A stretch of DNA of 64,000 nt from FEN-1297 sp963710735 (GTDB lineage Bacteria; Bacteroidota; Ignavibacteria; Ignavibacteriales; Ignavibacteriaceae): positions 62,001 to 126,000 of the forward strand of contig CAVQBN010000006.1 in assembly GCA_963710735.1 (NCBI GenBank), in the 5' to 3' direction. Below are positions 8,872 through 16,935 of the stretch, piece after piece (the first letter of the stretch is position 1; each line of letters begins with the position of its first letter). A program made the translations under genes and the position numbers. The notes under the pieces are model-generated. The model made no database searches. It saw only the letters and a program-made list of their open reading frames with translations, and had not been told where the DNA came from.

Positions 8872-11800
8872 GTGTTAGAAAAATCGAAAATTTCTTATAT
8901 GGAAAAGTTTAATATTCTTGACATAGAAGATATTTTCAGCAGTCGAATCAAAGAATTCCAAAAATTAATGCGGTATAAGATTCGAGAGATTCTTCTGGTT
9001 TCCAGTTTATATGACTATTACCTTTTTGAAGAAGACGGAAGATTATACGAATTATTAAGAGAAGAATATCAAGTATTAAATTTAAGTCAGGCGCCGGAAA
9101 TTACACACGTAACCACCGGCACCGAAGCTTTTGAACTTGCCCTTTCAGATGATCATTTCGACCTAATTATAACCACAATGCATATTGAAGATATGCATGT
9201 AATTAAGTTTGCACAAATGATTCGCAAAGCCGACCTTAAGATTCCCATAATACTTTTAGCATATGACAATAAAGAACGAAAAGAATTAGTATCAAACTAT
9301 GATACATCTATTTTCGATAGAATTTTTATTTGGCAGGGAGACTTTCGTCTTTTAATTGGTATTATTAAGTATGCCGAAGATAGAATAAACGTCGAGAATG
9401 ATACTTTAACTGTGGGTGTGCAGGTAGTAATTTTAGTAGAAGATAATGTTAAATTTTATTCAACTTATCTTCCATTAATTTATACTGAAATATTCAAACA
9501 ATCTCAGAGGCTGATTTCAGAAGGCGTTAACATCACGCATAAGTTTCTTAGAATGAGAGCAAGGCCGAAGATTCTGCTTTGCACTACTTACGAGGAAGCA
9601 TGGGAATATTATACAAAGTACGAAGAATATACATTGGGAATTATTACTGACAGCAACTTTAAACATTTTGGAATCAGAGATCCAGAAGCAGGAATTAAAT
9701 TTGCCAAAAATGTTAAGGAAAAGCACAAAGATATTCCCATATTACTCCAATCAAGTAATAATGAATTCGAACAGAAAGCACATGAAGTTGGAGCTTCTTT
9801 TTTATTAAAAGGCTCTGCACGCCTGCTTCATAATCTTAGAGATTTTATGTTTCAAAATTTCGGATTTGGTGATTTTGTATTTCTAACTAAAGATGGAACA
9901 GAAGTCGGCAGAGCAAATAATTTAAAAGCTCTTGAAGATCAGCTAAAAGTGGTACCCGACGAGAGCATTATGTACCATGCAGAAAGAAATCATTTTTCTA
10001 AATGGTTAAAAGCGAGAACTGAATTTTGGCTCGCTCATAAATTAAGGCCCAAAAAAGTAACTGAATTTAAATCTCCATCAGAGTTAAGGGAAGATTTAAT
10101 TAGTTCAATAAGATTATATCAAGAACTACGATTAAGAGGAATAATAACAGACTTCAACAAAGAATCATTTGACCCTCAAAATAGTTTCGCAAGAATCGGC
10201 AGCGGCTCTCTTGGTGGAAAAGCACGGGGACTAGGATTCATTAACACCCTAATCAGCAATAACAAAATCAGAAATAAATTTGACGATATTGAAATTTCAG
10301 TTCCATCCGCAATAGTAATTGCAACAGATGTATTCGATCAATTTCTTGAAGATAATCATCTTGATGTATTTGCATTAACTGAAGCTAAAGATTCAATAAT
10401 TACAAAGAGATTTATCGAAGCCTCTATTTTCCCGACTGAAATAATTAATAAACTTCTTTCTTTTCTGGAAACAATTAAAGGGCCGTTAGCCGTTCGTTCA
10501 TCAAGCCTTCTGGAGGATTCGCAATTTCAGCCTTTTGCCGGAGTATATCAAACGTTTATGATTCCTAATAATGATCCTGATATTAATGTTCGGTTATATG
10601 AACTTTTATATTGCATAAAAGGAGTTTACGCTTCTACGTTCTATAAAAAAGCACAAGATTATATGAAAGCAACAGCCTATAGACTCGAGGAAGAAAAAAT
10701 GGCAGTGATTGTGCAAAGACTTGTAGGGTCGCAGCATCACGAAAGATTTTATCCTGATTTTGCGGGTGTTGCCAAATCATACAATTTTTATCCAGTACCT
10801 CCCCAAAAATCAACAGACGGCATTGCCCTTGTTGCTTTAGGTTTAGGCAAACAAGTAGTTGACGGTGGAAACGCAGTCCGCTTTTGTCCCAAATTTCCAA
10901 AACATTTGATGCAGTTCTTTTCTACAAAGGAAACTATAAGAAATGCACAGCAGGAATTTTTTGCATTGAATATGAACGGACACCTTGATCATGATCCTAC
11001 CCATCCGCCCGATCAGCTGGTAACAAGAATTGATTTAAGCAAAGCTGAAGAAGACCAAACATTATTTCATGTAGGTTCAACATATTCTGTTGAAAATGAT
11101 GCTGTGTACGATGGAGTTTCGAGAAACGGAAAAAGAGTAGTTACGTTTGCTCCTATTCTTAAACATAAAGTTTTCCCACTTGCAGAAATTTTAGATATGC
11201 TCTTAGACGTAGGGACCTGGGGAATGGGAGTTCCTGTGGAAATAGAATTTGCAGTTAACATGAGCGTGCCTCCCGGCCATCGCAAAGAATTTGCAATGCT
11301 TCAAATGAGGCCGCTGGTAATTAGCCACGAAGTTGAAGAACTTGATGTAGATAATTTTAGAAAAGAAGACATGATTTGCCAAAGTCAACAAGTTCTCGGG
11401 AACGGCGCAATGCATGGTATCCACGATATAGTAGTTGTGGATATTCAAAAATTCGACAGAGCAAAAAGTCTTAATGTCGCCTATGAAATAAGTGTAATTA
11501 ATTCAAAACTTGTACAGGAAAAACATCCGTATATATTGATAGGCGTTGGCCGCTGGGGAAGTTTAGATCATTGGCTTGGAATTCCGGTTACATGGGATCA
11601 AATTTCCGGTGCAAGCGTTATAGTTGAATCCGGTTTTAAGGATCTTAATGTAACACCTTCTCAAGGTTCCCATTTCTTTCAGAACATTACTTCTTTTAGA
11701 GTCGGATATTTTACCGTTAATTCAATTGACAAATTAGGTTTTATTGATTGGGATTGGCTCTCGAAACATGATGCTGTTGAAGAGCTGAATTTTACAAAGC

Positions 11801-11880
11801 ATTTAAGATTTGATGAGCCGATTACAGTAAGAATAAATGGTCACAAAAATAAGGGAGTTATTTTAAAGCCGGGAAAATAA
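8872..11880 (+). CDS. receiver-receiver-PPDK_N (PEP synthase-like ATP-grasp) protein, copy 1
   Basis: A 1002-residue cytoplasmic protein. Residues about 38-170 look like a receiver fold that has lost its phosphoacceptor (FDLIITTMHIEDM where the aspartate should follow). Residues about 184-330 are a second receiver keeping an acidic pair (E190, D191), D260, S294/S295 and K313. Residues about 435-820 match the PEP synthase/pyruvate phosphate dikinase ATP-grasp: GSLGGKARG (445-453), AVRSSSLLEDS (540-550), VEIEFA (789-794) and LQMRPL (810-815). The remaining 180 residues lack the GGxTxHAA phosphohistidine motif and the PEP-binding barrel but carry a strongly conserved GVGRWGSLD and QGSHFFQN. Start is GTG at 8872; ATG at 8899 is an alternative. 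I infer a regulatory or non-canonical phosphotransferase; the real substrate is unknown. Confidence 0.85.
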   Translation: MLEKSKISYMEKFNILDIEDIFSSRIKEFQKLMRYKIREILLVSSLYDYYLFEEDGRLYELLREEYQVLNLSQAPEITHVTTGTEAFELALSDDHFDLIITTMHIEDMHVIKFAQMIRKADLKIPIILLAYDNKERKELVSNYDTSIFDRIFIWQGDFRLLIGIIKYAEDRINVENDTLTVGVQVVILVEDNVKFYSTYLPLIYTEIFKQSQRLISEGVNITHKFLRMRARPKILLCTTYEEAWEYYTKYEEYTLGIITDSNFKHFGIRDPEAGIKFAKNVKEKHKDIPILLQSSNNEFEQKAHEVGASFLLKGSARLLHNLRDFMFQNFGFGDFVFLTKDGTEVGRANNLKALEDQLKVVPDESIMYHAERNHFSKWLKARTEFWLAHKLRPKKVTEFKSPSELREDLISSIRLYQELRLRGIITDFNKESFDPQNSFARIGSGSLGGKARGLGFINTLISNNKIRNKFDDIEISVPSAIVIATDVFDQFLEDNHLDVFALTEAKDSIITKRFIEASIFPTEIINKLLSFLETIKGPLAVRSSSLLEDSQFQPFAGVYQTFMIPNNDPDINVRLYELLYCIKGVYASTFYKKAQDYMKATAYRLEEEKMAVIVQRLVGSQHHERFYPDFAGVAKSYNFYPVPPQKSTDGIALVALGLGKQVVDGGNAVRFCPKFPKHLMQFFSTKETIRNAQQEFFALNMNGHLDHDPTHPPDQLVTRIDLSKAEEDQTLFHVGSTYSVENDAVYDGVSRNGKRVVTFAPILKHKVFPLAEILDMLLDVGTWGMGVPVEIEFAVNMSVPPGHRKEFAMLQMRPLVISHEVEELDVDNFRKEDMICQSQQVLGNGAMHGIHDIVVVDIQKFDRAKSLNVAYEISVINSKLVQEKHPYILIGVGRWGSLDHWLGIPVTWDQISGASVIVESGFKDLNVTPSQGSHFFQNITSFRVGYFTVNSIDKLGFIDWDWLSKHDAVEELNFTKHLRFDEPITVRINGHKNKGVILKPGK

Positions 11881-11905
11881 AGAACAATTCGATCAGATCG
11901 GAATA

Positions 11906-11924
11906 CTGATTAAAATTTAATCAG
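11906..11924. terminator. palindrome after receiver-ATP-grasp gene 1
   Basis: A perfect dyad, CTGATTAAA-A-TTTAATCAG, starts 26 bases after the stop of the upstream gene. It may be a weak terminator or a protein-binding operator in the spacer before gdhA2; no T-run follows. Confidence 0.4.
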
Positions 11925-12080
11925 AATTTACTGAATGATCTATTATTGTCTTGAAAACTCTAGTGTTGAAATTAGAGAAGAATCATCCTCATCCACATTT
12001 CGATCGCCTTCTGAAATACAGAAAACCGGTTGTTGTTGTTATAAGGGAAAATAAATTATTTATGCGTGTGGTTTGTTGAC

Positions 12081-12092
12081 TAATGCGCATTA
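12081..12092. promoter_or_regulatory. 12-bp palindrome upstream of gdhA2
   Basis: TAATGCGCATTA is a perfect 12-bp palindrome about 40 bases before the gdhA2 start codon and just before its strong Shine-Dalgarno (GAGGGAGG, 12119-12126). The position fits an operator for a dimeric regulator. No regulator is identified. Confidence 0.4.
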
Positions 12093-12131
12093 ATTAATCA
12101 CAATAACATATAATATCAGAGGGAGGAAAAC

Positions 12132-13493
12132 ATGTCCGAATATGTCAAAAGTCTAATGTCAGAACTAAAGACCAAAAATCCCGGCCAGCCTGAATTTCAT
12201 CAGGCGGTTGAAGAAGTAGCAGAATCACTTGCTATCGTTATGGACAGGCATCCTGAATACCGTACTGCTAAAGTCCTGGAAAGAATTATTGAGCCAGAAA
12301 GAGTAATTACTTTTCGAGTAGCATGGGTGGACGAGCAGGGCGAAATAAACATTAATCGAGGGTACCGCATTGAAATGAATAGTGCGATTGGCCCTTATAA
12401 GGGTGGACTTAGATTCCATCCTTCGGTAAATCTTGGGATTTTAAAATTCTTAGCGTTCGAACAAGTTTTCAAAAACAGCTTAACTACTTTGCCTATGGGC
12501 GGCGGCAAAGGCGGATCAGATTTCGATCCTAAAGGAAAAAGTGATTTGAAAATTATGAGATTCTGTCAGGCTTTTATGAGTGAATTATTCCGCCACATTG
12601 GTCCCAATACTGATGTACCTGCCGGAGATATTGGAGTCGGCGGAAGAGAAATCGGTTATTTGTTCGGCCAGTATAAAAAACTGAGAAATGAATTTACCGG
12701 CGTACTTACCGGTAAAGGACTAAACTGGGGCGGCTCATTAATTAGGCCCGAAGCAACGGGTTACGGAGCAGTTTATTTTGCAGCGGAAATGCTTTCAACT
12801 AGAAACCAGACGCTCGAAGGTAAAACATGCTTGGTTTCGGGAAGCGGAAATGTTGCTCAATATTCTGTAGAAAAAATAAATCAGCTCGGCGGAAAAGTAG
12901 TCACACTTTCAGATTCGAACGGATATATTTATGATGAAGAAGGTATTAATGCTGAAAAGCTATCTTTTGTTATGGATCTAAAAAATGTACGGCGCGGAAG
13001 AATTAAAGAATATACCGATAAGTATAAAAATGCAGTTTATACTCCTCTGAATCAAAAACTTGATTATAATCCTCTGTGGAATCATAAAGCTGATTGTGCT
13101 TTTCCAAGCGCTACACAAAACGAAATAAATGATAAAGACGCACAGAACTTAGTTAAGAATGGAGTCTTTGTTGTAAGTGAAGGCGCAAATATGCCGACAA
13201 CAATCGAGGGTGTAAAAATTTTCTTGGACAATAAAATACTTTACGGACCAGGAAAAGCTGCTAATGCCGGCGGTGTTGCGGTATCAGGTCTGGAAATGAC
13301 TCAGAATAGTATGCGCCTCCCGTGGGTAAGAGAAGAAGTTGACGACCGCTTAAGAATGATAATGAAAGAGATTCACACAACTTGCGTTCATACTGCTGAT
13401 AGATTCGGGACACCCGGCAATTACGTAAACGGCGCTAACATCGGCGGCTTCCTTAAGGTTGCGGATGCAATGATTGACCAAGGTGTCGTTTAA
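12132..13493 (+). CDS. gdhA: NADP-type glutamate dehydrogenase, copy 2
   Basis: A 453-residue paralogue of the copy at 7473, with the same active-site residues (K90, K126 in PMGGGKGG, D166 in PAGD) and nearly identical core blocks. Differences concentrate in the coenzyme domain: the glycine motif reads GSGNVAQYSV instead of GFGNVAWGVV, and there is a short insertion around residues 300-320 (NAVYTPLNQKLDYNP), as in E. coli-type GdhA. The start is fixed by a strong Shine-Dalgarno five bases upstream. The two copies may differ in coenzyme use, kinetics or regulation. It is followed by a good terminator at 13513. Confidence 0.95.
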   Translation: MSEYVKSLMSELKTKNPGQPEFHQAVEEVAESLAIVMDRHPEYRTAKVLERIIEPERVITFRVAWVDEQGEININRGYRIEMNSAIGPYKGGLRFHPSVNLGILKFLAFEQVFKNSLTTLPMGGGKGGSDFDPKGKSDLKIMRFCQAFMSELFRHIGPNTDVPAGDIGVGGREIGYLFGQYKKLRNEFTGVLTGKGLNWGGSLIRPEATGYGAVYFAAEMLSTRNQTLEGKTCLVSGSGNVAQYSVEKINQLGGKVVTLSDSNGYIYDEEGINAEKLSFVMDLKNVRRGRIKEYTDKYKNAVYTPLNQKLDYNPLWNHKADCAFPSATQNEINDKDAQNLVKNGVFVVSEGANMPTTIEGVKIFLDNKILYGPGKAANAGGVAVSGLEMTQNSMRLPWVREEVDDRLRMIMKEIHTTCVHTADRFGTPGNYVNGANIGGFLKVADAMIDQGVV

Positions 13494-13512
13494 TTATTCT
13501 TAAAATTCAAAG

Positions 13513-13540
13513 CCAATCCTCTTCTTATGAGGAGGATTGG
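13513..13540 (+). terminator. Rho-independent terminator after gdhA2
   Basis: Stem CCAATCCTC (13513-13521) pairs with GAGGATTGG (13532-13540), followed by TAAATATTTTTTC. It lies 20 bases after the gdhA2 stop, implying that the following gene has its own promoter or depends on read-through. Confidence 0.75.
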
Positions 13541-13622
13541 TAAATATTTTTTCTGATATGAAATCCCTTTAATGTTATCTCAATATTTATATTTTATATA
13601 CATCAGTAATTAAGTTTTAATA

Positions 13623-16619
13623 ATGAAAAGCAGTTTCGATACCGTTCGTGATAATTTTGACGCTCTTTGGGTTGAACATGGGTATGGAACAAGATTCCAG
13701 GGTTTTCAAAATTTAATGCGGCTGAGAATAAGAGATATACTTCTTGTCTCAAGCCTTTATGATCTCTATCTATTTGAAGAAGACGGCAGGCTTTACGAAC
13801 TTATTCGAAATGAATATCAAGGTTTGAACTTAAGTCATTCTCCGGAACTAACAAGAGTTTCAAGTGGAAAAGATGCTATTACTCTTGCAAAAGAAGAACA
13901 CCGTTTCGATTTAATAATTACTACCCTGCATATTGAAGATATGCACCCGATCAATTTTGCAAAGCTTGTAAAAGAATCGGGATTAGATATTCCGGTGGTA
14001 CTTTTAGCTCATGACAACAAAGAATTAAATCAACTTTTATTCAATAAAAATGTAACCGTTTTCGATAAAATATTTGTCTGGCAGGGAGATTTCAGAATCA
14101 TTATTGCAATCATCAAATTTTTAGAAGATCGGATGAATGTAGAAAATGATACCCGTTTAGTAGGGGTACAAACCATTATTGTCATCGAAGATAACGTAAG
14201 ATATTATTCCTCTTTCCTTCCTTTAATTTATACCGAGATGCTTAAACAGTCCCAGAGATTAATTTCTGAAGGAATAAACTTAACTCATAAATTTCTGAGA
14301 ATGAGGGCCAGGCCCAAAATTCTTTTATGCTCAACTTATGAAGAAGCCTGGGAATATTATGAAAAGTACAAAGATTTTTTGCTTGGAATTATTTCGGATA
14401 TCGATTTCCCCAGAGAGGGAGAACAGGATCCGAAAGCAGGAATTATTTTTGCTAAAAATGTAAAAGAGGAACATTACGATATCCCAATTCTTCTTCTTTC
14501 AAATATGGAAGAAAATGTCACAGATGCCGGCGAGGCTGGTGCTTCGTTCATTTTAAAAGATTCACATTTATTATTAAATGATCTTCGCCAGTTTATGTAC
14601 CAATATTTTAGCTTTGGCGATTTTATATTCAGAACTCATAATGGAATGGAAGTAGGTCGGGCTTACGATTTAATGAGCTTGGAAGAACAAATTAAAATCG
14701 TTCCTGAAGAAAGCATAAAATATCACGCGGAGAGAAATCATTTTTCTAATTGGCTTAAGGCCAGAACCGAATTTTGGTTGGCTCATCAATTAAGGCCAAG
14801 AAAAGTTTCTGATTATCCTTCTGTTGAAGCACTAAGAAAAGATTTGATCAACTCACTTCATAATTATAGAAACATTAGGCAGCGGGGGTTAATAACTGAT
14901 TTTGTAAAAGAAACTTTTGATGCCGAAAGCAGTTTTGCGCGTATCGGCGGAGGTTCTTTAGGTGGAAAAGCAAGAGGTTTGGGTTTTGTTAATACTTTAA
15001 TTAATAACTACAATGTGCGTGATCAATTTAGTAATGTGCAAATTTACGTCCCTCCGGCAGTCGTTTTGGGCACGGAAGTATTTGATCAATTTGTTGACGA
15101 AAATAATTTAAGAAAATTTGCTTTAAACAGTAGCGACGACGAAGAGATTACAAGGCGGTTTGTAGAAGCAGAAAAATTTCCAGAAGAAGTTCTTGGTGAA
15201 CTTGCAGCTTTTCTTGATATAATTCATTCACCCATTGCTGTACGTTCTTCCAGCCTGCTTGAAGATTCGCAATATCATCCTTTTGCCGGAGTCTATGAAA
15301 CTTATATGCTGCCGAACAATCAGCCGAATCCTTTAATAAGATTAAACAATCTATTAAATACGATAAAAAGAGTTTATGCTTCTACATTTTATCAAAGCAC
15401 TAAAGATTATATTAAAATAACTTCCTATCGTCTTGAAGAAGAAAAGATGGCTGTTATTATTCAGAAGATGATGGGAAAAAAACATGAGAATAGATTTTAT
15501 CCCGATGTTTCCGGAGTTGCAAAGTCATATAATTTTTATCCCCTTCCTCCGCAAAAATCTTATGATGGAATTGCTTCAGTAGCTTTGGGATTGGGCAAAA
15601 TGGTTGTTGATGGAGGAAATACGGTTAGGTTCTGTCCTAAATATGCGACTGACCTAATTCAATTTTATTCTGTAAAAGAAACACTTAATACGAGCCAAAG
15701 AGATTTTTTTGCATTACAACTGGATTCGAATTCCGACTTCGGGTACACAACACATGATATGATGGTTCAATTATATCCGCTGGATGTTGCTGAAAAAGAT
15801 AACACTTTAAAATATGTGGGTGCGACTTATTCAAAAGATAATGATTCAATTTCAGATGGCCTTTCACGGCAGGGCATGAGAGTTATAACATTCGGTCCTA
15901 TTCTTCGACACAAAATATTTCCTCTACCGGAAATTTTAGATCTTCTTTTAGACATGGGTACATGGGGAATGGGAACGCCTGTTGAAATTGAATTTGCTGT
16001 TAACATTTCAGATAATAAAGACAAGCCTACGGAATTGGGCCTTCTTCAAATGAGGCCTTTAGTAATCCATCGTGAACTTGATGAATTAAATATCGAAGAC
16101 TTTGATTCCGAAAAATTAATCTGCCAGAGCAACCAGGTTTTAGGCAACGGAGCAATGAATGATATTTATGATATCGTATTGGTTGATTATCATCTGTTTG
16201 ATAGATCTAAAAGCAGAGACGTAGCTAAAGAAGTAAGTTATTTTAACAATAAATTGATTAATGAAAAACGCCCTTATCTTTTAATTGGAGTAGGAAGATG
16301 GGGTTCGCTTGATCCATGGCTTGGCATTCCGGTTAATTGGGAACAAATTTCGGGAGCTAAAGCAATTATAGAAACAAGCTTTAAGGAAATGTCCGTAGCT
16401 CCTTCACAAGGCTCTCATTTTTTTCAGAACATAACTTCGTTCATGATTGGATATTTTACAATAAATTCGCATAACGGCGGATACCTTGACTGGGAATGGC
16501 TTTTAAAACAAGATCCTATTGAGGTTAAACAATTTACAAAGCACGTAAGATTTAATAAACCAATTACTATTAAGATGAATGGACATAAAAATAAAGGAGT
16601 AATCTTAAAGCCGGACTAG
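13623..16619 (+). CDS. receiver-receiver-PPDK_N (PEP synthase-like ATP-grasp) protein, copy 2
   Basis: A 998-residue paralogue of the protein at 8872 with the same domain order. The first receiver-like domain (about 37-170) again has FDLIITTLHIEDM without a phosphoacceptor aspartate. The second (about 183-330) keeps E189, D190, D259, S293 and K312. The ATP-grasp has GGGSLGGKARG (442-452), AVRSSSLLEDS, VEIEFA and LQMRPL. The C-terminal block with LLIGVGRWGSLDPWLGIP and SQGSHFFQNITSF is conserved, so selection has kept it in both copies. No phosphohistidine swivel motif. General annotation pipelines would call it PEP synthase, but the missing parts argue against that reaction. Confidence 0.85.
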   Translation: MKSSFDTVRDNFDALWVEHGYGTRFQGFQNLMRLRIRDILLVSSLYDLYLFEEDGRLYELIRNEYQGLNLSHSPELTRVSSGKDAITLAKEEHRFDLIITTLHIEDMHPINFAKLVKESGLDIPVVLLAHDNKELNQLLFNKNVTVFDKIFVWQGDFRIIIAIIKFLEDRMNVENDTRLVGVQTIIVIEDNVRYYSSFLPLIYTEMLKQSQRLISEGINLTHKFLRMRARPKILLCSTYEEAWEYYEKYKDFLLGIISDIDFPREGEQDPKAGIIFAKNVKEEHYDIPILLLSNMEENVTDAGEAGASFILKDSHLLLNDLRQFMYQYFSFGDFIFRTHNGMEVGRAYDLMSLEEQIKIVPEESIKYHAERNHFSNWLKARTEFWLAHQLRPRKVSDYPSVEALRKDLINSLHNYRNIRQRGLITDFVKETFDAESSFARIGGGSLGGKARGLGFVNTLINNYNVRDQFSNVQIYVPPAVVLGTEVFDQFVDENNLRKFALNSSDDEEITRRFVEAEKFPEEVLGELAAFLDIIHSPIAVRSSSLLEDSQYHPFAGVYETYMLPNNQPNPLIRLNNLLNTIKRVYASTFYQSTKDYIKITSYRLEEEKMAVIIQKMMGKKHENRFYPDVSGVAKSYNFYPLPPQKSYDGIASVALGLGKMVVDGGNTVRFCPKYATDLIQFYSVKETLNTSQRDFFALQLDSNSDFGYTTHDMMVQLYPLDVAEKDNTLKYVGATYSKDNDSISDGLSRQGMRVITFGPILRHKIFPLPEILDLLLDMGTWGMGTPVEIEFAVNISDNKDKPTELGLLQMRPLVIHRELDELNIEDFDSEKLICQSNQVLGNGAMNDIYDIVLVDYHLFDRSKSRDVAKEVSYFNNKLINEKRPYLLIGVGRWGSLDPWLGIPVNWEQISGAKAIIETSFKEMSVAPSQGSHFFQNITSFMIGYFTINSHNGGYLDWEWLLKQDPIEVKQFTKHVRFNKPITIKMNGHKNKGVILKPD

Positions 16620-16720
16620 GAAACGGCATGTACTTAAATTTTGAAATGATGAATAATCTAATATTTGAAAAATATTTAATCTAGCAATAATATTATTACG
16701 CCTAAGAAAAGGGTGATAAA

Positions 16721-16933
16721 ATGTTGAATGAAAACCCCGAACAAAAACAAAATATATTGGATACGTGTCCGCATTGCGGGCACAGACTAAGCCCCTGGCA
16801 GCAGGTTCTGTTAAGTGTTGACCGCGCACTGACATGTAAAAATTGCTGGTATAGAATTATCCTTGATGTATTTGAAGAAGAATCCGAAAAACCGGATGAA
16901 AATGAAGAGAAAAAAAAGACTGAAGGGAAATAA
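16721..16933 (+). CDS. zinc-ribbon mini-protein upstream of third glutamate dehydrogenase
   Basis: A 70-residue protein with CPHCGHRLSPWQQ (cysteines near 16 and 19) and CKNCWYRI (near 39 and 42), the pattern of a zinc ribbon, followed by a very acidic then lysine-rich tail. A Shine-Dalgarno-like AAGGGTG lies just upstream of its ATG. Its stop is two bases before the ATG of the next glutamate dehydrogenase, whose Shine-Dalgarno (GAAGGGA) is inside this gene, so the two are translationally coupled. Function unknown; a GDH-associated regulator or accessory factor is a reasonable inference. Confidence 0.75.
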   Translation: MLNENPEQKQNILDTCPHCGHRLSPWQQVLLSVDRALTCKNCWYRIILDVFEEESEKPDENEEKKKTEGK

Positions 16934-16935
16934 AA

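Noticed and set aside
12075..12116. Sigma70 promoter TTGACT ... TATAAT before gdhA2
   Set aside because: The spacing between the two boxes is about 27 bases, too long for a working promoter.
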